A stretch of 64,000 bases of DNA from CALIZF01 sp046292445. Its GTDB lineage: Bacteria; Pseudomonadota; Alphaproteobacteria; Rhodobacterales; Rhodobacteraceae. Positions 54,113 to 63,146 of this stretch are shown here, piece by piece. The stretch spans positions 62,001 to 126,000 of the forward strand of contig JBKBQT010000001.1 in NCBI GenBank assembly GCA_046292445.1. The letters are read 5' to 3'. Position 1 is the first letter of the stretch. Each line of letters begins with the position of its first letter. The notes beneath the pieces are model-generated. The model did not search any database. It was given only the letters and a program-made list of their open reading frames with translations, and was not told the origin of the DNA. The translations under genes and the position numbers were made by a program.

Positions 54113-55830
54113 CAAGCCGCCTGCACCATCCGCACCGCCTGGCGCAGCGCGGCGACAAGCTGGTTCTGCCCGCGCATCAGGTGGTTCTGCGCAAAGCCGA
54201 GCGTGCCCGTATGGCGGTCGAGCTCGGTCGCGGCATGGATCGAGGGCAGCGGCGGGATGGTCAGCGCCGGGTCGTGGCGGAACCGCGGCACGCGGGTGAA
54301 GTTGATCGGCACGAGGATCCGCGCAAGGCCCTGGATCACCGCGTTGGCGCTGGCAGGCGCGACCTTGCCCGCCGCAACGCCCGCATGGAACGTCTCGAGC
54401 GCGGCCAGCAGCGCCTCGGCCGCCGCCCGGGACGGCCCGAGGTCGAACCGGTCGCCCGCCGCCTGCTGGTAGGACGCGATGGTGCCCAGAAACTCCTTCG
54501 CCGTCAGCCGCCAGTCGAACGGCAGCACGGCGGCATTCGCCGTGCGCAGGATGGCGAGCAGATACACCTTGATGTCGCGATGGAGAATATCGCGGTCCGC
54601 GATCTCGATCGTGTCGTTCTCGGTATGCCAGGCGATGTTGGCGCCGCAGCCGCCGACGGGGTAATAGCCCTTCTCGTCGCGAAGCGCGTCCGGCATCGTG
54701 GACGAGAGCATGAAATAGCCCGAGATCCCGATGTTGTTGAACGAATAGTCGCCGGCCCGGTGCGGCCGCTCGCCCTCGGCCTTCTTCCCTGCAACCTCCA
54801 TGATCACGTCTGAAATCAACGTGTCGGTCTCGGACATGCGCGACAGGTTGATGAATTCCGTCGCCCAGCGGCAGCCCGGGCTGTCGCAGTTGACCTGCGC
54901 GACGCAGTTCTCGTCGAGCTCGATGGCGAAGCGGTCGGCAAACCACGTCGATCCGGCATAGCGCCCGGTCGAATGCCCCGGCCACCAGCAGATGCGCACC
55001 GATCGCCTGAGGTGCTGCCGGTTTGCCCACAGAACGCGGGCGATTTCCAGCATCGTCGCATCGCCCACGGCATTGTCGCCCACGCCATAGTCCCAGGAAT
55101 CGAGATGGCCGTGCAGCAGGACGAACTTGTCCGGCTCCTCGGTGCCCGGGATGGTCACCTCCACCAGCTTGGAGGGGAACCAGCCTTCCTCCATCTCGGT
55201 GAAGATCGTCACCTCCGCGCCGCTGTCCGCCATCGCCCGGAGCGTCTCGCCATCGGGCCTGTTCACGGCCACCGCCGGGATCTTCGGCTTGCGCGGCAGG
55301 TCGTCGAGATCGGGCACGCCCCAGACGGTGGTGCAGATCCCCCAGTGTATATCGACGCCGGGATTGATGGCGATGACGCCGGCCGCGCCCATCGCCTCGA
55401 ACTGGCTCACCATCAGGGGGCTGGCGAAACCTTCCGAGATGACGATCGCGCCCCTCGCCCGCTCGGCCGCCGCGCCGGTGGTGTCGAAACTGCGGTCGAA
55501 GATGTCGTCGATCGAATCGACCGAATTGGCGCCGATATAGACCAGCCGCGCCGTCACGCCCCCCCGGGCGTCGCGCGAATAGGCCGGCGGCTTGGCGCGG
55601 AAGCTGCGGCCCGCCGCCTCGACCCGGGCCTCGCCGGGCAGGCTGAGATACAGCGCGGGTTCATGCACCGTGACCGGCACACCGTGACCGGCAAGCCGCG
55701 ATGCCACCTCGTCCATCCCGCGGTTCACGTCCCGCGGGTGCTCGCGCTTGAACGTGGCAAAGCTTTCGACCAGCCCCCAGGGCTCGTCCATCGTGACGGC
55801 GTTCAGGATCGCGGTTTCGGATTCGGTCAT
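54112..55830 (-). CDS. M28 family metallopeptidase
   Basis: Protein of 572 residues with an M28 (aminopeptidase/glutamate carboxypeptidase-like) catalytic domain in the middle and a PA-like inserted domain (about 100-210). Metal-ligand motifs are LHGHLDSWDYGVGDNAVGDATMLEIA and, later, WHTENDTIEIADRDILH. There is no signal peptide, so it is probably cytoplasmic, and amidohydrolase or peptidase activity on an imported compound is plausible. The last ~150 residues are helical, perhaps for dimerisation. The IclR gene lies directly upstream on the same strand, 88 nt away. Confidence 0.82.
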   Translation of the reverse strand: MTESETAILNAVTMDEPWGLVESFATFKREHPRDVNRGMDEVASRLAGHGVPVTVHEPALYLSLPGEARVEAAGRSFRAKPPAYSRDARGGVTARLVYIGANSVDSIDDIFDRSFDTTGAAAERARGAIVISEGFASPLMVSQFEAMGAAGVIAINPGVDIHWGICTTVWGVPDLDDLPRKPKIPAVAVNRPDGETLRAMADSGAEVTIFTEMEEGWFPSKLVEVTIPGTEEPDKFVLLHGHLDSWDYGVGDNAVGDATMLEIARVLWANRQHLRRSVRICWWPGHSTGRYAGSTWFADRFAIELDENCVAQVNCDSPGCRWATEFINLSRMSETDTLISDVIMEVAGKKAEGERPHRAGDYSFNNIGISGYFMLSSTMPDALRDEKGYYPVGGCGANIAWHTENDTIEIADRDILHRDIKVYLLAILRTANAAVLPFDWRLTAKEFLGTIASYQQAAGDRFDLGPSRAAAEALLAALETFHAGVAAGKVAPASANAVIQGLARILVPINFTRVPRFRHDPALTIPPLPSIHAATELDRHTGTLGFAQNHLMRGQNQLVAALRQAVRMVQAA

Positions 55831-55845
55831 GATGTCCCCCTGGGT

Positions 55846-55882
55846 GTTTCGTTAGATGAAACACAGTTTCGTCGGATGAACT
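55846..55882. promoter_or_regulatory. Candidate IclR operator (two 17-bp sites) before the M28 gene
   Basis: GTTTCGTTAGATGAAAC (55846-55862) is a palindrome with GTTTC/GAAAC arms. GTTTCGTCGGATGAACT (55866-55882) is a second site with one degenerate arm. Their starts are 20 bp apart, about two helical turns. The array lies 16 nt before the M28 start. The same sequence GTTTCGTCCAGTGAAAC stands in front of the racemase. Confidence 0.7.
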
Positions 55883-55918
55883 AAACCTGTCACCGGAGCG
55901 GCGATTCGACAAGCGGCG

Positions 55919-56692
55919 TCACGCAGCGCCGCCGATCCCCAGCTTGCCGGTGATGTCGCGTGCGGCCGCGCGCACCAGATCGAGGTATCGCCTCTGTCGA
56001 TCGTCATCGAGCCGCGCGATCGCCCCGGCGACCGAGATCGCGGCGATCACGTTGCCGACCGTGTCGCGGATCGGCGCGGCAATCGAGAACGCGCCTTCGT
56101 CGAGATCGTTGACGGCGATGTTGAAATCCTGCGCCCGGATAGCTTCCAGCCGCTCCCACAGCGCGGCGGGATCGGTGATCGTATCGACCGTGTAGCGTTG
56201 CAGCGGCCCCGACACGACGGCATTGCGCACCGAATGGGGCGCCCAGGCCAGCATCAGAAGCGAGCCGCCCCCCGCATGCAGCGGCCCGTGCCGCCCCGCC
56301 AGCGCGAAGATGCGGATCGCATGCCGCCCGGCCAAAGTTGCCAGAACCAGCGATTGCTGCCCCTCGCGGACGATCAGGTTGATGTTTTCCGAAGTTTCCT
56401 CGCGCAGCCGTTCCATCACCGGCCGCGCGGCCGCCAGCAGCATGTTCTGCTGCCCGGCGCGTTCCCCCAGAACGCCCATCCGGTAGCCGAGGGAATAGAC
56501 CGCCTGATCGCCTTCGCGCACGACGAATCCCCGCGCCTCGAGCGTCGAGAGCAGGCGAAAGACGATGGTCTTGGTCAGGCCGAGCCGCCGCGCGAGGGCC
56601 GTCACCCCCTGGCGCGGATGTTCGGCAAGCGATTCCAGAACAAGCAGGGCGCGATCGACGGCGGCGATCGTGTAATCATTGTGCTCCGGCAC
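55919..56692 (-). CDS. IclR family transcriptional regulator
   Basis: Regulator of 257 residues. The N-terminal winged HTH (about 8-70) includes IAAVDRALLVLESLAEHPRQGVTALARRLGLTKTIVFRLLSTLEARGFVVRE. The IclR effector-binding domain covers about 75-255, with INLIVREGQQSLVLATL and SVAGAIARLDDD. The start is GTG at 56692 with GGAGG upstream; an in-frame TTG at 56737 would add 15 residues. It sits between two target operons and probably represses both unless an imported ligand binds. Confidence 0.9.
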   Translation of the reverse strand: MPEHNDYTIAAVDRALLVLESLAEHPRQGVTALARRLGLTKTIVFRLLSTLEARGFVVREGDQAVYSLGYRMGVLGERAGQQNMLLAAARPVMERLREETSENINLIVREGQQSLVLATLAGRHAIRIFALAGRHGPLHAGGGSLLMLAWAPHSVRNAVVSGPLQRYTVDTITDPAALWERLEAIRAQDFNIAVNDLDEGAFSIAAPIRDTVGNVIAAISVAGAIARLDDDRQRRYLDLVRAAARDITGKLGIGGAA

Positions 56693-56749
56693 GTCGTCGG
56701 TCCTCCGTTTCGGCCAAGAGTGCTTGCCATGGCGCAATCTTGTGCTCTA

Positions 56750-56786
56750 AGCTTACAATCAGAAACACCGTTTCGTCCAGTGAAAC
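56750..56786. promoter_or_regulatory. Candidate IclR operator before the racemase/ABC operon
   Basis: GTTTCGTCCAGTGAAAC (56770-56786) is a clear GTTTC-N7-GAAAC palindrome ending 17 nt before the racemase ATG. A degenerate partner with the right arm GAAAC only (56750-56766) starts 20 bp earlier, the same spacing as at 55846/55866. Confidence 0.68.
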
Positions 56787-56803
56787 AACAAGGGAGGCTT
56801 CCG

Positions 56804-57559
56804 ATGAAGATCGCCTATGTGGTGCCCGGCCCGATGTCCAAGGGGCCGATGGGGCTGGCCGAAATGCAGCGGCGCGAGGCTCTGATGAACGGTTGGGCCT
56901 TTGCGGGAACCGAGGTTCGGGTGATCGACGTGCCGCACGGCCCGGCCTCGATCGAAAGCGCCTATGAGGAGTTCATGGCGGTGCCGCCGACGCTCGACCT
57001 CATCATGCAGTGCGAGCGCGACGGATATGACGCCGCCATCATCGGCTGTTTCGGCGACCCCGGCCTCGAGGCGGCGCGCGAGCTTGTGTCCATGCCGGTC
57101 GTCGGCCCCTGCGAAAGCGCGATGCTGCTGGCCGCCGGGCTGGGGCACAGGTTCAGCGTGCTGACGATCTTCGACAGTCTGATCGCGGGGCAGGAACTGC
57201 TGGCGGTCAAGGCCGGCGTGCGGGCCAAGCTCGGCTCGGTGCGCGCCACCGACATCCCGGTGCTCGACCTGATGAAGGATCCGGTGCGCACCAAGGCGCG
57301 GCTGATCGAGGTGGCGACGACCTGCGTCCGGGAGGACCGGGCCGATGCGCTGCTCTTCGGCTGCATGACGATGAGCTTTCTCGACATGGGCGCCGAGATC
57401 GGCGCGGCGGTCGGCGTGCCGGTGGTCAACGCCGGGCGGGCAGCGGTCAAGCATGCCGAGATGCTCGTCTCGATGGGCCTTGCCCATTCCAAGAAGGCTT
57501 TCCCGACCCCCGCCAAGATGCAGGCGGGCAAATCCGCCGCGGAAATGCGGGTCGCCTGA
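56804..57559 (+). CDS. Asp/Glu/hydantoin racemase
   Basis: Cofactor-independent racemase of the Asp/Glu/hydantoin family; 251 residues. The two catalytic cysteines are C82 (IIGCFGDPGL) and C187 (LFGCMTMSFLD), each at the start of a helix. The next motif VVNAGRAAVKHAEMLV is typical. It probably inverts the D/L centre of a hydantoin or amino-acid derivative imported by the ABC system encoded downstream. Start ATG 56804. Confidence 0.9.
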   Translation: MKIAYVVPGPMSKGPMGLAEMQRREALMNGWAFAGTEVRVIDVPHGPASIESAYEEFMAVPPTLDLIMQCERDGYDAAIIGCFGDPGLEAARELVSMPVVGPCESAMLLAAGLGHRFSVLTIFDSLIAGQELLAVKAGVRAKLGSVRATDIPVLDLMKDPVRTKARLIEVATTCVREDRADALLFGCMTMSFLDMGAEIGAAVGVPVVNAGRAAVKHAEMLVSMGLAHSKKAFPTPAKMQAGKSAAEMRVA

Positions 57560-57593
57560 GGGCGCCCGTGCAACGACAACAGGAGGTATCTGC

Positions 57594-59237
57594 ATGACAT
57601 CCTTGGTGCGCGCGACGTCGCTCGTCGCGCTTTTGTCGGCGGCGGGGCTTTCGCCCGCGCTGGCCGACCCGATACGGACGATCGACCTGATCACCCGGCC
57701 CCAAGCCGCGCAGCCCGCCGAATTCCAGTTCGTGCAGCTCATCGCGCAGGAATGGCGCAAGCTCGGCCTCGACGTGAACGTGAACGTCATGCCCTGGGAA
57801 CAGATGTCCGAAGTCGTCTGGTTCAGCCGAGACAAATGGGACACGACGGCCTGGCAGATGGTCGGCCGCCCCGAGCGGTCCGACCCGGACGAGATCGTGT
57901 TCAACCTCTTCCATTCCTCGACGGCGGAAAAGGGTTTCAACTTCATCGGCTATGACAACCCCGCCTACGACGCGGTGGTCGAGCAGCAGCGCGTGACGCT
58001 CGACCCCGAGGCGCGGCGCGAACTCGTGCGCAAGGCGCAGGCGATCCTCGCCGAGGACCAGCCGAACATGATGCTCGCGCATCCGCAATCGACCTACGCC
58101 TACAACGCGACCGTCTGGAAGCCGGAAACGGTGGTGGAACAGGGCGGCATCGGCATCCGCAACACCTGGTCCTATATCCAGATGGAACCGGCCGGCGCGG
58201 TGAAGGACATCATCCTCAACTCGTCCGACAACGTCCGCGCGATCAACCCGCTCTATATCTCGGGCGGCACCGACAGCTGGATCACCGAGCTGATCTGGGA
58301 CCGGCTGATGCGGATCGGGCCGGACGGCCTGCCGACGCCTTGGGCCGCGACGGGATATGAATGGATTGACGAGACCACCATCAAGGTCACGCTGCGGGAC
58401 GGCATGACATGGCACGACGGTCAGCCCGTCACGGCCGAGGATGTCAAGTTCAGCTTCGAGGCCGCCGGTTCGGGCGAGGCGCCGATGTACGGCCCCTTCG
58501 TGCGGTCGATCGCCGAGATCACGACCGACGGCAATGTCATCACCTTCAAGCTTTCGCAGCCCTCGGCCGCGTTCCTGACCGCGAGCCTTGCCAAGATCAA
58601 CCTCATCCCCAAGCATATCTGGGAACCGATCATCGAGGATCTCAAGGGCAAGGACACCAACGCGGAATCCCATCAGGAAGCGACGCCGATCGGGTCGGGC
58701 CCCTACACCTTCACCCGCTGGACGCAGAACGAAGAGGTCGTGCTGTCGGCCAACACCGCCCATTGGGCCGCGCCCAAGGCCGAACGCTGGATCCTCAGGA
58801 TCGTGCCGAACGTCGAGGCGGCGCTGGGCATGATGCGGTCGGGCGAGATCAACTTTCTCGCCGACTTCCCCGGCGATCCCTCGGTGCTGAAGGCCGCGGC
58901 GGAGGCCGACCCGAACCTGCGCGTCGTCTCGACCGTGGACATCGGGTTCCGCTACGTCGCGTTCAACAACCGCCGCCCGCCGTTCAACGACCCGGCGTTC
59001 CGCCGTGCGCTGTCGAGCGCGGTCGACCGCCGCCTGATCGTCGGCGCGGCCTTCCGCGGGTTCGCGGTGCCGTCGAACTCGGTCGTCTCGCCGGCGCTGG
59101 CCTTCTGGCACAACGAGGAGACGGACGGGATGGCGACCGGTCTTGACCAGGCCAGGGCCATCCTCGAGGCGGCCGGGTATCGGGTGGTGAACGGCCGCCT
59201 GCACTACCCGGAAGGCCAGACCGAGACGCTGAAGTAA
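57594..59237 (+). CDS. ABC peptide/hydantoin-type substrate-binding protein, circularly permuted
   Basis: Periplasmic binding protein of the SBP_bac_5 (DppA/OppA) family; 547 residues with a signal peptide (about 1-24, ending ALADP). Domain order is unusual. Residues 25-197 match the normal C-terminal lobe of DppA-like proteins (FVQLIAQEWRKLGLDVNVNVMP; FNFIGYDNPAYDAVV; EARRELVRKAQAILAED). Residues about 200-547 match the normal N-terminal lobe: NPLYISGGTDSWITELIWDRL, then WHDGQPVTAEDVKFSFE. They end at the point (RAILEAAGYRVVNGRL) that usually leads into the C-terminal lobe. It binds the substrate for the downstream permeases. Confidence 0.88.
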   Translation: MTSLVRATSLVALLSAAGLSPALADPIRTIDLITRPQAAQPAEFQFVQLIAQEWRKLGLDVNVNVMPWEQMSEVVWFSRDKWDTTAWQMVGRPERSDPDEIVFNLFHSSTAEKGFNFIGYDNPAYDAVVEQQRVTLDPEARRELVRKAQAILAEDQPNMMLAHPQSTYAYNATVWKPETVVEQGGIGIRNTWSYIQMEPAGAVKDIILNSSDNVRAINPLYISGGTDSWITELIWDRLMRIGPDGLPTPWAATGYEWIDETTIKVTLRDGMTWHDGQPVTAEDVKFSFEAAGSGEAPMYGPFVRSIAEITTDGNVITFKLSQPSAAFLTASLAKINLIPKHIWEPIIEDLKGKDTNAESHQEATPIGSGPYTFTRWTQNEEVVLSANTAHWAAPKAERWILRIVPNVEAALGMMRSGEINFLADFPGDPSVLKAAAEADPNLRVVSTVDIGFRYVAFNNRRPPFNDPAFRRALSSAVDRRLIVGAAFRGFAVPSNSVVSPALAFWHNEETDGMATGLDQARAILEAAGYRVVNGRLHYPEGQTETLK

Positions 59238-59256
59238 GCGGTCGGAGCGAGGGGCC

Positions 59257-60234
59257 ATGAAAGCGATCACCGCCATCGGCAGCCGCGTCCTTCAGACGGC
59301 GTTCGTGCTGTGGGCGGTGGTCACCATCCTGTTCTTCCTGTTCCGGCTGATGCCCGGCAGCCCGCTGGCCGCCTACATCGACCCGAACTTCACCCCCGAA
59401 CAGCAGGAGGCGCTGCTCGCACGCTTCGGCCTCGACCGGCCGCTGTGGGAGCAGTATTTCATCTATCTCGGCAACCTCCTGCAGGGCGATCTCGGCGAAA
59501 GCTTCTTCTACCGCACGCCGGTTGCAGAAAGGGTTTTCGCCCTGCTGCCCAACACGCTGATCCTCACCTTCACCTCGCTGCTGATCGCCTATGCCTTCGG
59601 CGTCCTCGCCGGCGCCTACCTCGCCTGGGTGCGGGGCGGCACGGTGGAACAGGTGGCGGTGCCGCTGGTGCTGACCACGCGGGCGATGCCGGAATTCTGG
59701 CTCGGCATGCTCTTGCTGGCGGTGTTCAGTTTCGGCCTCGGATGGTTTCCGGCCGGGGGCACGCGGCCGCCCGGGGCGGATTATCCGACCTACTGGGCGC
59801 TTTACACCTCGCGCGATTTCCTGATCCACATGACGCTGCCGGTGCTGACGCTGGCGATCTACAGCCAGGGCCTGCCCCTTCTTCTGATGCGGTCGAACAT
59901 GCTCGACGTGATGAAGGAGGATTTCGTGACCATGGCTCGGATCAAGGGCCTGTCGCCCTTCGCGGTCGTGATCCGCCACGCGGCCCGCAATGCGCTGCTG
60001 CCGGTGATGACATCCTTCGCCATCGCGGTCGGCTATCAGATCCAGGGCAACGTGGTGGTGGAGACGGTGTTCTCCTGGCCCGGCCTCGGGCGCGAGCTGG
60101 TGCGGGCGGTGTCGGCGTCGGACTACCCGCTGGCGCAGGGGGCGTTCCTGATGATCGCCGTCGTGGTGATCCTGATGAACCTCGTCGCCGATCTGCTCTA
60201 TGCCGCGCTCGACCCCCGTGTGACGCGTGAGTGA
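59257..60234 (+). CDS. Dipeptide-type ABC permease (DppB)
   Basis: Inner-membrane permease of 325 residues with six membrane segments. The first is VLQTAFVLWAVVTILFFLFRLMPG; the BPD_transp_1 domain includes MKEDFVTMARIKGLSPFAVVIRHAARNALLPVMT (EAA loop) and ETVFSWPGLGRELVRAV. It forms the pore with the next protein. GAGGGG precedes ATG 59257, 19 nt after the binding-protein stop. Confidence 0.92.
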   Translation: MKAITAIGSRVLQTAFVLWAVVTILFFLFRLMPGSPLAAYIDPNFTPEQQEALLARFGLDRPLWEQYFIYLGNLLQGDLGESFFYRTPVAERVFALLPNTLILTFTSLLIAYAFGVLAGAYLAWVRGGTVEQVAVPLVLTTRAMPEFWLGMLLLAVFSFGLGWFPAGGTRPPGADYPTYWALYTSRDFLIHMTLPVLTLAIYSQGLPLLLMRSNMLDVMKEDFVTMARIKGLSPFAVVIRHAARNALLPVMTSFAIAVGYQIQGNVVVETVFSWPGLGRELVRAVSASDYPLAQGAFLMIAVVVILMNLVADLLYAALDPRVTRE

Positions 60235-61141
60235 GGCCGTGACCCGCCCCGCCGCCGCGCCGCGCAGGGCCGGCGTGCTGCGCCGGACCCTCGGCGCGGT
60301 TCGCCTGCCGCTGCACGATCCGCTCGCGGTGTTCGGCCTTGCGATCTATGGGGCGTTCATCCTGCTGGCGGTGTTCGCGCCGCAGATCGCCACCCATGAC
60401 CCGGGCGAGATCCTCTTCACCTCGGACTATCAGCTCGCTGCCGACCTGCGCCCGGGGCAGGACGGCTACATCATGGGCACCACCGCCCTCGGGCGCGACC
60501 TGTTCAGCCAGCTTGTCTGGGGCGCGCGCTCGGCGCTGCTGATCGGCCTCACGGCGGCCTTCATGGTGGCGCTGATCGGGTCCATCGTCGGGGTGGTCGC
60601 GGGGTATTTCGGCGGCTGGATCGACACGATCCTGATGCGTCTTGCAGACATCGCCTTCGGCATCCCCTTCCTGCCCTTCGTCATCGTCCTCGCCGCCTTC
60701 CTCGAGCCCTCGATCTGGAACGTGGTCATCGCGATGGCGCTCGTGCTGTGGCGCGACACCGGGCGGGTGATCCGCAGCCAGGTGCTGACCCTGCGCACGC
60801 GGGCCTATGTCGAGGCGGCCCGTGTGTCGGGTTCGTCGCATCTCAAGATCATCCTGCGCCACATCGTGCCGAATGTCCTGCCGCTGTCGTTCCTCTACGG
60901 GTCCATCGCCATCGGATGGGCGATCCTGACCGAGGCTTCCATCAGCTTCCTCGGCTTCGGCGATCCCAAGTCGATCAGCTGGGGTTTCATGCTCCAGGAC
61001 GCCTTTGCATCGCAGGCACTGTCCAAGGGCGCCTATTACTGGTTCGTGCCGCCCGGCATCCTCATCATCCTGATCGTCTCGGCAGGGTTCTTCATCACCC
61101 GCGGTTACGAGAAGATCCTGTTTCCGAAGCTGGACCGATGA
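60227..61141 (+). CDS. Dipeptide-type ABC permease (DppC)
   Basis: Second permease, 304 residues with six membrane segments. The OppC_N region (HDPLAVFGLAIYGAFILLAVFAPQIATHDPG) and the EAA loop RTRAYVEAARVSGSSHLKIILRHIVPNVLP are typical. The end ISFLGFGDPKSISWGFMLQDA is a family motif. The start is GTG at 60227, overlapping the stop of the first permease. Confidence 0.92.
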   Translation: MSEAVTRPAAAPRRAGVLRRTLGAVRLPLHDPLAVFGLAIYGAFILLAVFAPQIATHDPGEILFTSDYQLAADLRPGQDGYIMGTTALGRDLFSQLVWGARSALLIGLTAAFMVALIGSIVGVVAGYFGGWIDTILMRLADIAFGIPFLPFVIVLAAFLEPSIWNVVIAMALVLWRDTGRVIRSQVLTLRTRAYVEAARVSGSSHLKIILRHIVPNVLPLSFLYGSIAIGWAILTEASISFLGFGDPKSISWGFMLQDAFASQALSKGAYYWFVPPGILIILIVSAGFFITRGYEKILFPKLDR

Positions 61142-62154
61142 CGGAACCCCTCCTGTCGATCCGCGACCTGTCGGTCGCCTATCGCGTTGGCCGATCCGAG
61201 GTGGTGGCGGTGGATCGCGCATCCTTCGACGTGAACGCGGGCGAGATCGTCGGCTTTGTCGGCGAGAGCGGCTGCGGCAAGACCACGCTGGCGCGGTCGC
61301 TGACGCGCGTTCTGGCCGATAACGCGCGGATCGCGGGCGGGCAGGCGCTGCTTGACGGGCGCGACATCATGGCCTTGCCGGAGCGCGCGATGAACGCCCT
61401 GCGCTGGCGCGAGATCGCCTTCATCCCGCAATCGGCGATGAACTCGCTCGACCCGGTCTATACCGTGGGCAGCCAGCTTGCCGAGGTGCTGATGCGCCGG
61501 GGCGGGCAGGGCAGGGCCGAGGCGCGCAAGCGGTCCGAAGAGCTGTTCGAATGGGTGGGGATCGAGGCGAACCGCCTCGGCGACTATCCGCACCAGTTTT
61601 CGGGCGGGATGCGGCAGCGGGTGGCGATTGCCCTGGCGCTGGCGCTGAACCCGCGGCTCATCATCGCGGACGAGCCCGTGACGGCGCTCGACGTGATCGT
61701 GCAGCGGCAGATCCTCGACCAGCTCAAGGAGCTGCAGGCGCGGCTGGGCATCTCGGTCATCCTCGTGACGCATGACATCTCGGTGGTGGCCTATGTCTGC
61801 GACCGGGTGGTGGTGATGTATGCCGGGCGCGTGGCCGAGGCCGGGCCGATGGCGGCGACGCTGACCGCGCCCGCGCATCCCTACACCATGGGCCTGCGCA
61901 ACGCCTTTCCCGACCTTGCGGGCGCGGCCGGCATCCTGACGCCGATCGAGGGCGCGCCGCCCAACCTCATGAACCCGCCGCCCGGCTGCCGCTTTGCCCC
62001 GCGCTGCCCCTTTGCCGAGGCGCGCTGCGTGGCGGCCGACCCCGATCCGGTCGACATCGGCGCCGGCCACATCGCCGCCTGCCACCGCTGGGCCGAGGCC
62101 GCCACGCTGCGCCGCCTCGCCGAGCGCACGGAAACCTGGATGACCCCGGCATGA
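61138..62154 (+). CDS. Oligopeptide-type ABC ATPase (DppD)
   Basis: ATP-binding subunit of 338 residues. Walker A is GESGCGKTTLARS, the signature FSGGMRQRVAIALALALNP, Walker B LIIADEPVTALDV and the switch His is in LVTHDISVV. The C-terminal oligo_HPY part with GCRFAPRCPFAEARC has the Cys residues common in this subfamily. The start overlaps the previous stop as ATGA. Confidence 0.93.
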   Translation: MTEPLLSIRDLSVAYRVGRSEVVAVDRASFDVNAGEIVGFVGESGCGKTTLARSLTRVLADNARIAGGQALLDGRDIMALPERAMNALRWREIAFIPQSAMNSLDPVYTVGSQLAEVLMRRGGQGRAEARKRSEELFEWVGIEANRLGDYPHQFSGGMRQRVAIALALALNPRLIIADEPVTALDVIVQRQILDQLKELQARLGISVILVTHDISVVAYVCDRVVVMYAGRVAEAGPMAATLTAPAHPYTMGLRNAFPDLAGAAGILTPIEGAPPNLMNPPPGCRFAPRCPFAEARCVAADPDPVDIGAGHIAACHRWAEAATLRRLAERTETWMTPA

Positions 62155-63137
62155 CCGACGCCCCCCTGATCCGCGTGCGGGATGCGCGGCTGCACTATCC
62201 CGTGGGCGGCGCCTTTGCCGCGCTGCGCGGGCGGCCGACCGTCGTCAAGGCGGTGGACGGGATCAGCTTTGACCTGAGCGCGGGCGAAAGCGTGGGCCTG
62301 CTGGGCGAATCCGGCTGCGGCAAGACCTCGACGGGCCGGATGCTCGTCAAGCTCGACGATCCGACGGACGGGACGATCACCTTCGAGGGGGCGGACATCA
62401 CGACCCTGCGGGGCGATGCGCTGCGCCGGTTCCGCACGCGGTCGCAACTCATCTTCCAGAACCCGTTCGAGGCGCTGAACCCGCGGTTCAGCATCCGCAC
62501 CGCGCTGGCCGAGCCGCTGGAGAATGCGCGCGTGCCGGTGGCGGAACGCGAAGGGCGCATCCGGCGGGTGATGGAACTGGTCAAGCTGCCCGATCCCGAC
62601 CAGTTTCTCGACCGCTTTCCGCACCAGCTATCGGGCGGGCAGCTCCAGCGGATCGTGATGGCGCGGGCGCTGATCCTCGATCCGGTGTTCGTCGTCGCGG
62701 ACGAACCCGTGTCGATGCTCGACGTCTCGGTTCGGGCGGGCGTGCTCAACGTCTTTCGCGAGGTGCGGGCGCGGCTTGGACTGACCGCGATCTACATCAG
62801 CCATGACCTCGCCCTTGTGCGCTATGTCTGCGAGCGGACCATCGTGATGTATCTCGGCCGGATCGTCGAGGACGGGCCGACCGAAGACCTCGTGCGCAAG
62901 CCGCTGCACCCCTATACCAAGGCGCTCGTCGCCGCCGTGCCCGTACCCCACCCGGACCAGAGCCACGATCCCCTGCCCATCGGCCGCGGCGCGCCGGACC
63001 CGCGAAACCCGCCGTCCGGCTGCACCTTCCGCGACCGCTGCCCCGCCGCCATGCCGCGCTGCGCGCGCGAGGCGCCGCCGGCGCACCGCGTCGAGGGCCG
63101 CCTTGTCCATTGTCACCTTTTCGATCCCGCCGCGTAA
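62151..63137 (+). CDS. Oligopeptide-type ABC ATPase (DppF)
   Basis: Second ATPase of 328 residues. Walker A is GESGCGKTSTGRML, the signature LSGGQLQRIVMARALIL, Walker B FVVADEPVSMLDVS and the switch His in YISHDLALV. The C-terminal motif GCTFRDRCPAAMPRC is oligo_HPY-like. It starts in an ATGA overlap with DppD, so the importer is a complete five-gene unit from 57594. Confidence 0.93.
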   Translation: MTDAPLIRVRDARLHYPVGGAFAALRGRPTVVKAVDGISFDLSAGESVGLLGESGCGKTSTGRMLVKLDDPTDGTITFEGADITTLRGDALRRFRTRSQLIFQNPFEALNPRFSIRTALAEPLENARVPVAEREGRIRRVMELVKLPDPDQFLDRFPHQLSGGQLQRIVMARALILDPVFVVADEPVSMLDVSVRAGVLNVFREVRARLGLTAIYISHDLALVRYVCERTIVMYLGRIVEDGPTEDLVRKPLHPYTKALVAAVPVPHPDQSHDPLPIGRGAPDPRNPPSGCTFRDRCPAAMPRCAREAPPAHRVEGRLVHCHLFDPAA

Positions 63138-63146
63138 GGAGCGACC

